The notes beneath the pieces are model-generated. The model had not been told where the DNA came from. It searched no databases and saw nothing but the letters and a program-made list of their open reading frames with translations. Shown piece after piece: positions 58,352 to 64,000 of a DNA stretch of 64,000 nucleotides. The stretch is from Robbsia betulipollinis (lineage in GTDB: Bacteria > Pseudomonadota > Gammaproteobacteria > Burkholderiales > Burkholderiaceae): positions 1,832,365-1,896,364 of the forward strand of contig NZ_JAPMXC010000001.1 of the NCBI RefSeq assembly GCF_026624755.1. Direction: 5' to 3'. The stretch's first letter is position 1, and each line of letters opens with the position of its first letter. The position numbers and the translations under genes were made by a program.

Positions 58352-59689
58352 ATGGGACTGATGGATTTGGCGCAGCGTTCGGCCGGCATCGACGCCATCG
58401 CGGGACAGATCCTGCGCGTGCGCATGGGTAATGTCGCCGTAGGCGAATTGTGCACCGTACACGAAAGCCCGTTCTCGCACGTACCGATCGGCCGGGCGCA
58501 GGTAGTCGCGCTGTCCGGCGATACCGCCGTGCTGAGCCTACTGGACGCCATCGATGGCCTCAGGCGAGAGTTCGTCGTTCGTCCAAGCGGGAATCGAATG
58601 TCGATTCACATGTCGTTCGACATGCTGGGCACGGTGCTGAACGCGAGCGGGCGGATCGTCGAGCGGATCGCGGGACAGGCGAATGACGCGAACGCCGGCA
58701 CCGATGCGCACGATCACGCAGCCGACGCCGACCGCGATATGCCGCTGGACGTGATGGGGCCGCATTACGCCGACCGGAACCCGGAGACGAGCCCATTGTG
58801 GAGCGGCATCCGCGCCATCGATGGATTGCTGACCTGCGCGATGGGCCAGCGCGTCGGAATCTTTGCCGCGGCGGGCTCCGGGAAGAGTTCGCTGATGTCG
58901 ATGCTGATCGACGGTGTGGAGGCGCATGTCACCATCGTCGCATTGATCGGCGAGCGGGGCCGCGAGGTCAGCGAATTCGTCGACGCGGCGCGGCGCAGCC
59001 GCCTTGGGGAGCGGTTGATCATCGTCTATGCGACGTCGGATCAGTCGGCGGTGGAGCGAGCGAACGCCGCGAAAGTGGCCATGGCGGCGGCAGAATACTT
59101 TCGAGACCAAGGTGCGAATGTCACCGTGTATCTGGATTCCCTGACGCGTTATGCGCGTGCGGAACGGGATATCGCGCTGGCATCGGGCGAACTTCCGGTG
59201 AAACGGGGCTATCCGCTTTCCGTGTTCGACCGGCTTCCGAAACTGATCGAACGCGCGGGCCGCACCGTCGTTGGCAGCATCACCGCGTTCTATACCGTTC
59301 TTTTGGAATCGGAGGATGAGGTGGATCTTGTCGCGGACGAGATCAGGTCCTTGCTGGATGGCCATATCTATTTGTCGCGCGGTCTGGCCGATACCCATCA
59401 CTACCCCGCAATCGATGTCTTGAAAAGTGCGAGCCGGCTTTTCGATGCCGTGACGGACCAGAAACACCAGACGGCGGCCGCGGCATTCCGGCAACGACTT
59501 TCGAAATATCAGGAACTTCAGGTGTACATCGATATGGGCGAATACAAGCGTGGCCTGAATGCGGAAAACGATCAGATCGTCGATTGCCACGCTCGAATGC
59601 GGCGGTTTTTGATACAGGATAAATCGGAATGGTCGGACCCTTCGGAAACGATCCAGGCATTGCATGAAGCGACGCGAAATCCTGGGTAA
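58352..59689 (+). CDS. sctN: T3SS export ATPase SctN (InvC-like)
   Basis: A 445-residue F1-beta-like ATPase that unfolds and releases substrates. The P-loop is AAAGSGKSS, with GERGREVSEFV, the Walker B-like VTVYLDSLTRYARAERD and LPKLIERAGRTVVGSITAFY all conserved. Between the beta-barrel and the P-loop domain an acidic/His-rich insertion (QANDANAGTDAHDHAADADR) makes this linker about 13 residues longer than in InvC. Starts directly after the chaperone stop. Confidence 0.96.
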   Translation: MGLMDLAQRSAGIDAIAGQILRVRMGNVAVGELCTVHESPFSHVPIGRAQVVALSGDTAVLSLLDAIDGLRREFVVRPSGNRMSIHMSFDMLGTVLNASGRIVERIAGQANDANAGTDAHDHAADADRDMPLDVMGPHYADRNPETSPLWSGIRAIDGLLTCAMGQRVGIFAAAGSGKSSLMSMLIDGVEAHVTIVALIGERGREVSEFVDAARRSRLGERLIIVYATSDQSAVERANAAKVAMAAAEYFRDQGANVTVYLDSLTRYARAERDIALASGELPVKRGYPLSVFDRLPKLIERAGRTVVGSITAFYTVLLESEDEVDLVADEIRSLLDGHIYLSRGLADTHHYPAIDVLKSASRLFDAVTDQKHQTAAAAFRQRLSKYQELQVYIDMGEYKRGLNAENDQIVDCHARMRRFLIQDKSEWSDPSETIQALHEATRNPG

Positions 59690-60116
59690 GGCGGTCAGCG
59701 CCGCCACTTTGCGGCAGATACGGACCGAACAACGCCATTACGAAGCCGTCAGCCGTTATGCGACGCTCGATGCGTCGGTAACGGAAACAGCGGCAGAGAT
59801 CGAGGCGAAAGACGCCATGGCGAAGGCGTGTCTGCACCCGGGACGGTACTCGAAAGCGGCCTATGCCGATGTACTCGCCCGTCAAGCGCAGGCATTGCAT
59901 GCGCTTGCGGCGCTGCGCCTGGAGCTGGAATGCCTGGTCGGACGGCGTGCGGACGCCGGCGCCGAGGCGGCGAATGCCGGGCGCGCGCGCGCGCGCGCGG
60001 TGAAAAAGAGCGGCAGGATCGAGCAGATCCGACGCGCCACCGCGCTGGCGGATCAAAACGCCGCGGATAGAAGCGAGATCGAAGACCTCGTCGAGATAAA
60101 GAGCTATGTCCAATAA
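59664..60116 (+). CDS. sctO: T3SS stalk protein SctO (SpaM/InvI-like)
   Basis: A 150-residue helical, highly charged protein with two long coiled-coil-prone helices joined near residue 65, the SctO/FliJ pattern. It overlaps sctN by 26 bp and lies in the spaM position, which is the main evidence since the family is weakly conserved. Codons ~107-112 are encoded by an uninterrupted (GC)9 tract, giving RARARA; length change there would shift the frame. Confidence 0.82.
   Translation: MKRREILGKAVSAATLRQIRTEQRHYEAVSRYATLDASVTETAAEIEAKDAMAKACLHPGRYSKAAYADVLARQAQALHALAALRLELECLVGRRADAGAEAANAGRARARAVKKSGRIEQIRRATALADQNAADRSEIEDLVEIKSYVQ
59981..59998 (+). repeat. (GC)9 dinucleotide tract inside sctO
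   Basis: Nine uninterrupted GC units within the coding sequence encode alternating Ala/Arg. The unit is two bases, so gain or loss of one unit truncates or changes the last third of SctO. Confidence 0.92.
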
Positions 60117-61341
60117 AGTGCAAAGGAAGTGCGGCATCGAGACGATGCTGTTCGAAAAATCCACTGCCGCGGCGGCGGGCCAGGCGGAAAGCGGCGACTC
60201 AGCGAGGGACTTTTTGCGCGAGAAGTTGTTGCGCTTGGCCGTCGAACGCGCATCGCACGCGGAAAAGGATAGGGATGAGGCAGTGGAAATCGATCCACAC
60301 GCGGCGTGGCGACACGTGGCGATGCACGTCGACATCAAAACCGTCGCACCGCATTTGCCCGCACAGGCGGAGTTGTCCTGGTCGCCCGGCAGCCACGGTG
60401 ATGCCGGCATTGCTTCCGAACCCGCGCAGGAACCCGCACCCGCACCGGGCATCGGGGAGGAAACCTGTTCGCATGGCGGAGCGCATTCACGCGTGCCGTC
60501 TCGCCACGAAAGACGCAACGGCGCGTTGCCAGGCGCCACGGAGCGGAAACAGCATGCGATGCCTCGCGTTTCCGGGACCGACGATGCATCTTCCGGCCCC
60601 GAGGCGCATTGCCGGGAGACACGACACGCGATACGCGGCGACGCCGAAACCGCGACCGGTCATCGCGAAGTTTCCAGGATGGCGATGACATCGTGCACGA
60701 CGGCGTCCGCCGGCGCGGCGGTTGCCATGGGTTTCTGGCCAATGACCGGCGGGCCGGCGCTCAAGGCTGGGGGCGCCATGGGGAGCGACCGTGTGGAACG
60801 GGACTCACTGGATGGCGAAGCGAACGACACCGCGGGGGTGACGGTGCGCCGCGGCGAGAGCACGGACGCCGTGCGCCTCGTACGCCGGACTGGCCGGTAC
60901 GGCTGTCATTTCGATCGGCGTCCCGAGGCGCTGGCGCGAGGCGCGGTGCAAAGCCGCCGTGTCGCATCGGGCGTGGCGGACACCGCGCGGGGTGGCGACG
61001 CTTATGCGCCGGACGCCGGCCCGGCGGCTGGCGCGGCGCGCAGGCCGTCAATCTCGGTGCCCGACTCGACCGGGAGCGCCTCCCCCGGCGCCTGCGGCGC
61101 CTATGGCGACTGGCCGGCGACGCCGTGGCGTCTGTATTTCACGTTTCGAAGCTGGGAGCACAAGCCTGTGATCGAACTGTCCAGCACCCCTGGAATTTTT
61201 ACGCCGAATGCGCGGCCTGCTGTTCTGACCGTCCACGTGACAACGGTTGACCGTGCGGCGCTCAGGGCGATCAAAGGCGCGCTGGCGCGGGGCGATGCCG
61301 ACGCTGACGCCGAGCTAGCGATCGTGGCGGTCGAGGCATGA
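60106..61341 (+). CDS. sctP: T3SS needle-length regulator SctP (SpaN/InvJ-like)
   Basis: A 411-residue protein with a conserved-looking C-terminal beta domain (WRLYFTFRSWEHKPVIELSS) and a long low-complexity middle rich in Ala, Gly, His and Arg. InvJ-type rulers are similarly unconserved except at the C-terminus. It sits between sctO and sctQ and overlaps both slightly. The unusual length relative to InvJ (~336 residues) may mean a longer needle. Confidence 0.8.
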   Translation: MSNKVQRKCGIETMLFEKSTAAAAGQAESGDSARDFLREKLLRLAVERASHAEKDRDEAVEIDPHAAWRHVAMHVDIKTVAPHLPAQAELSWSPGSHGDAGIASEPAQEPAPAPGIGEETCSHGGAHSRVPSRHERRNGALPGATERKQHAMPRVSGTDDASSGPEAHCRETRHAIRGDAETATGHREVSRMAMTSCTTASAGAAVAMGFWPMTGGPALKAGGAMGSDRVERDSLDGEANDTAGVTVRRGESTDAVRLVRRTGRYGCHFDRRPEALARGAVQSRRVASGVADTARGGDAYAPDAGPAAGAARRPSISVPDSTGSASPGACGAYGDWPATPWRLYFTFRSWEHKPVIELSSTPGIFTPNARPAVLTVHVTTVDRAALRAIKGALARGDADADAELAIVAVEA

Positions 61342-62423
61342 GACACGTGCTTCCTTCGAACCAGACGCGAGCGGCGACGCCACGCGGCGACGTGACCCAC
61401 GATCAAGGCCTCAGGCAAGGGTTGCGCAAAGTCGCCGGCGCATCGAACCCGGCCGCACTGCGCGCCATCTGGGCCTTGCGGCGGCGTGATATCGATGCCG
61501 CGATCCCCCGCGCGGCGCCCGCCGCCCGCCATGCCTGCTTCACCGTGCGGCATGGGTCGTTCGCGACGAGCGTGCACGTGGACGCGCGCGCATGCATTGC
61601 ATGGCGCTATCCGGAGGCGGTCGAATACGCGTGGGACGCGCTCTCCGATGTGACGCTGCGCGATGTGCTGCATCGCGAGCAATGGCACGACTTCGTTCCC
61701 GTGCTGGCCCGGCGTTGGGACGGCGTCGCCCTGGAAAGCGTCGGCCCGCCGCCGCAGCTGGACAACACGATGCTGGAAGTCGTCTTTCGCGGCACGCAAT
61801 TTTTATTTCAACGCGTGCCATGTTCAATGAACGCCGCTACAGCGGCGCCAGACCGAGGGGACTGGGCCATCGCATCGGCGTGCCCGGTTCAGGTGAGCGT
61901 GGAAATCGGACATACCCGCATTCCGCTGCGGGTGGTCGATTCGCTGCGTGCCGGCGACGTCGTGAAGATCGTCACGCCGAAGCCGTGTCTACGGGCATCC
62001 CCGCGAGTTGGCGCGACGTTGGCGCTTGATAATGGAGTATTCATCGTGTCAGACATCCCTTTGACGTCCGACGTGCCGTCGGCAGATTCGTCGACGGCCC
62101 ACAGTTCGTCCCATTCACCGCGCACACCGGACGCCCCATCGAGCCTTCTTCTGGCGGACGACCTTTCGCTTGACGAGTCCGCGCCCCTGTCCGTTGGCGA
62201 GTTGCCGGTCGGTCTGTCCTTTTCCTTTGCACCATTCCCGATGACGGTAGCCGAACTGTCGTCGTTACGGCCAGGCGATGTCGTGCCGCTCGAACCCGGT
62301 GCGCGGCTATTGATCTACGCGAACGGGCGGCAGATCGGTCGGGCCGAGATGGTGGAAGTCGAGGGCGCGCTCGCCGCGGAGATCGCCGTACTGCATCTGT
62401 CCCAGAGGGAGAAAAATGCATAA
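61338..62423 (+). CDS. sctQ: T3SS sorting-platform protein SctQ (SpaO-like)
   Basis: A 361-residue SpaO-type protein with two SPOA-type segments: around residues 190-235 (VSVEIGHTRIPLRVVDSLRA) and ~295-355 (MTVAELSSLRPGDVVPLEPG). The N-terminal half is unlike other proteins I recognise. A Ser/Pro-rich linker starts at residue ~237, exactly where an internal GTG with a ribosome site is found, so a separate C-terminal product is likely. It overlaps sctR by 8 bp. Confidence 0.9.
   Translation: MRHVLPSNQTRAATPRGDVTHDQGLRQGLRKVAGASNPAALRAIWALRRRDIDAAIPRAAPAARHACFTVRHGSFATSVHVDARACIAWRYPEAVEYAWDALSDVTLRDVLHREQWHDFVPVLARRWDGVALESVGPPPQLDNTMLEVVFRGTQFLFQRVPCSMNAATAAPDRGDWAIASACPVQVSVEIGHTRIPLRVVDSLRAGDVVKIVTPKPCLRASPRVGATLALDNGVFIVSDIPLTSDVPSADSSTAHSSSHSPRTPDAPSSLLLADDLSLDESAPLSVGELPVGLSFSFAPFPMTVAELSSLRPGDVVPLEPGARLLIYANGRQIGRAEMVEVEGALAAEIAVLHLSQREKNA
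62046..62423 (+). CDS. Predicted internal-start product SctQ-C (C-terminal SPOA fragment)
   Basis: GTG 62046 is in frame with sctQ (codon 237) and is preceded by GGAG at 62034-62037, eight bases upstream. It would give a 125-residue product holding the linker and the second SPOA domain. Salmonella SpaO and other SctQ proteins make such a short form, which joins the full-length protein in the sorting-platform pods. Expression here is predicted, not shown. Confidence 0.68.
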   Translation: MSDIPLTSDVPSADSSTAHSSSHSPRTPDAPSSLLLADDLSLDESAPLSVGELPVGLSFSFAPFPMTVAELSSLRPGDVVPLEPGARLLIYANGRQIGRAEMVEVEGALAAEIAVLHLSQREKNA

Positions 62424-63138
62424 TCCCGAACTGTCGCTGATCTCGCTGATCGCGATTGCATCACTGCTTCCCTTTGTATTCGCATCCGGAACGTGCTTTC
62501 TGAAATTCTCGATCGTACTGGTATTGCTGCGTAACGCCATCGGTGTACAGCAGGTCCCGAGCAACCTGGTGCTGAACAGTATCGCCCTGATGCTGGCTGC
62601 CTTCGTCATGCAACCCGTCCTCACCTCGACGTTCCAGGTCTTCGAGCAAACCCCTCAGGCCACGTCGATCGATGAAGCCAGTCCGTATGTCACGACCGTT
62701 CTGACCCCGTACCGTCGGTATCTGGCTCGTTATGCCGATGCGGATCTGGTCAAGTTCTTCGAGAACCTGTCGTCCCCGCAGAAGCGCCCGGCAATCCTGC
62801 CCGGGAGCGCGGCAAGCCCGTCCGGCACCGTCCAGCAGGACACCCTCCCTCAAGGCGCGGCCCACCGCGTCCTGCCGCCGTCCCTGTACGCCCTGCTGCC
62901 CGCCTATGCGTTGAGCGAACTGCGGGACGCGTTTCGCATCGGCTTTTATTTGTATTTGCCCTTTATCGTCGTGGATCTGATCGTGTCCAACGTGCTGCTG
63001 GCACTCGGCATGATGATGATGAGCCCGGTGACGATCTCCGTACCGATCAAATTGATCCTGTTCGTTGCGCTCGACGGTTGGACCCTCGTGGCAAAGGATT
63101 TGGTGCAACCCTATCTGTCATTGCATTCGCTGGGTTGA
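62416..63138 (+). CDS. sctR: T3SS export apparatus protein SctR (SpaP-like)
   Basis: A 240-residue FliP/SpaP-family membrane protein. It starts MHNPELSLISLIAIASLLPF and has the signature FLKFSIVLVLLRNAIGVQQV near the N-terminus and LPFIVVDLIVSNVLLALGMM toward the end, with four transmembrane helices. It overlaps sctQ and is followed by sctS after two bases. Part of the SctR5-SctS4-SctT1 export gate. Confidence 0.97.
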   Translation: MHNPELSLISLIAIASLLPFVFASGTCFLKFSIVLVLLRNAIGVQQVPSNLVLNSIALMLAAFVMQPVLTSTFQVFEQTPQATSIDEASPYVTTVLTPYRRYLARYADADLVKFFENLSSPQKRPAILPGSAASPSGTVQQDTLPQGAAHRVLPPSLYALLPAYALSELRDAFRIGFYLYLPFIVVDLIVSNVLLALGMMMMSPVTISVPIKLILFVALDGWTLVAKDLVQPYLSLHSLG

Positions 63139-63140
63139 GC

Positions 63141-63407
63141 ATGGATGAAATCATTTACGCGTCGAACAAGGCGCTCGTGCTCGTGCTGCTGGTATCGGCG
63201 CCGGCGATCGTTGTCGCCACCGTCGTGGGTATCGCGATGGGGTTGTTCCAGACGGTAACGCAGTTACAGGAACAGACGCTACCGTTCGGCGTGAAATTGA
63301 TAGCCGTGCTGACATGCCTGCTGCTTCTGGAGCACTGGATGGCGACGGTCGTCATGGATTTCGCGCGGGAGGTATTCCGGCTTGCTTTCCTCCCCGGAGG
63401 CAGTTGA
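63141..63407 (+). CDS. sctS: T3SS export apparatus protein SctS (SpaQ-like)
   Basis: An 88-residue FliQ/SpaQ-family protein with two transmembrane helices (ALVLVLLVSAPAIVVATVVG; LIAVLTCLLLLEHWMATVVM) flanking the conserved GLFQTVTQLQEQTLPF loop. ATG 63141 gives the family start MDEIIYASNKAL; an earlier in-frame start runs back into sctR. The TGA stop shares its last base with the sctT start. Confidence 0.96.
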   Translation: MDEIIYASNKALVLVLLVSAPAIVVATVVGIAMGLFQTVTQLQEQTLPFGVKLIAVLTCLLLLEHWMATVVMDFAREVFRLAFLPGGS

Positions 63408-64000
63408 TGTTGCTGATGCGGTGGTGGGTCGGATATGCCTTTCATCATCTCGAAATATGGTCGATGCTCTACGCGCGGGTCGCGCCCACGTTCCTGCTGA
63501 TTCCACTCGTCAGCTCACGCATCGTCGTCAATCCGGTGACGCGGCAGCTCATCATCTGTTTCATCGTCATCGGACTCGCGCCGCATGCCGTCCATCCAGT
63601 GAATGGCGCGAGCGGAATCGAAATAGCGTTCGCATGCGCGACGGAAGCAATCGTTGGCATCGTGGTCGGCGTGATCGTCGCCGGGCCGTTTTGGGTCGCA
63701 TCGCTACTGGGAGAACTGATCGACAACCAGCGCGGCGCGACCATCGCCGATTCGATCGACCCTGCCAGCGGTGTCGAAGCGGCCATCCTGGCGCCTTTCC
63801 TGAACCTGATGTTCGCCAACGTCTTTCTCCAGAATGGCGGATTGACGGTGTTGATGAGTTTTTACGCGAAAAGCCTGCTGGATGTGCCGCTTGGCGAGAT
63901 ACCCCATTTCAACTACGTCGGCCTTGTCACGCTCATGAACCACGTGATCCAGATGGCGGTCAGCCTGTCGGCGCCGGTCGCGGCCGGACTTCTGCTTCTG
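63407..64000 (+). CDS. sctT: T3SS export apparatus protein SctT (SpaR-like), partial
   Basis: The open frame starts MLLMRWWVGYAFHHLEIWSM and runs off the window after 198 codons. Hydrophobic helices and the FliR/SpaR-type segment ELIDNQRGATIADSIDPASG identify it. The ATG overlaps the sctS stop (TGATG). sctU (spaS) is expected next. Confidence 0.94.
   Translation, partial: MLLMRWWVGYAFHHLEIWSMLYARVAPTFLLIPLVSSRIVVNPVTRQLIICFIVIGLAPHAVHPVNGASGIEIAFACATEAIVGIVVGVIVAGPFWVASLLGELIDNQRGATIADSIDPASGVEAAILAPFLNLMFANVFLQNGGLTVLMSFYAKSLLDVPLGEIPHFNYVGLVTLMNHVIQMAVSLSAPVAAGLLLL

Overview
The window is a 64-kb piece of a high-GC betaproteobacterial chromosome, most likely Burkholderiaceae (Burkholderia, Paraburkholderia or a close relative). 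The call rests on gene order: ctaB-sco-rpoH, rsmD-coaD-fdx-pth-rplY-prs-tRNA-Gln-ispE-lolB, and uninterrupted rapZ-hprK-ptsN-hpf-rpoN-lptB-lptA-lptC-kdsC-kdsD. A CIRCE operator in front of rpoH and long Ala/Pro-rich insertions fit the same group. The species cannot be named from the sequence alone.

Positions 1-37975 are housekeeping. They hold the end of ctaB and a Sco copper chaperone (1-737), CIRCE-controlled rpoH, the lipid A deacylase pagL, a YbiB-like protein, an FAH-family hydrolase and ftsY with a repeat-rich N-terminus. An M16 protease pair, rsmD, coaD and a ferredoxin follow, then the leftward tRNA/translation/isoprenoid/LolB block (10988-17572) and the base-excision pair mutM-mutY. 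Next is a leftward super-cluster (19780-29063) for the nitrogen PTS, ribosome hibernation, sigma-54 and LPS transport/Kdo synthesis. A KefB-type antiporter, apt, a Nudix protein, purU, an AI-2E family permease and uvrA end the core.

Downstream of uvrA the character changes (about 38000-64000): visibly lower GC, AT-rich control regions, a broken Kelch-repeat gene and genes of unknown function. This looks like an acquired island carrying an Inv-Mxi-Spa (SPI-1-like) type III secretion system. Two divergent operons flank a 348-bp control region. The leftward one is sctD-sctF-sctI-sctJ-sctK-sctL, a small ORF in the orgC position, and an IagB/IpgF-like transglycosylase. The rightward one is an InvF-like AraC regulator, then sctC-sctW-sctV, an InvB-like chaperone, sctN-sctO-sctP-sctQ-sctR-sctS and sctT, which runs off the end. 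A BvgAS/RcsCB-style hybrid kinase and a LuxR-type response regulator, themselves divergent around an AT-rich promoter, border the leftward operon. No HilA-like activator is present.

Points for a second look: a GTG with a good ribosome-binding site inside sctQ, predicting a separate C-terminal SctQ product; a (GC)9 tract inside sctO; three alternating GATTGA/TCAATC arms between sctD and invF; and two adjacent unrecognised genes (38182-40683) that are effector or accessory candidates. The translocon, SctU and most effectors would lie beyond position 64000 or elsewhere.
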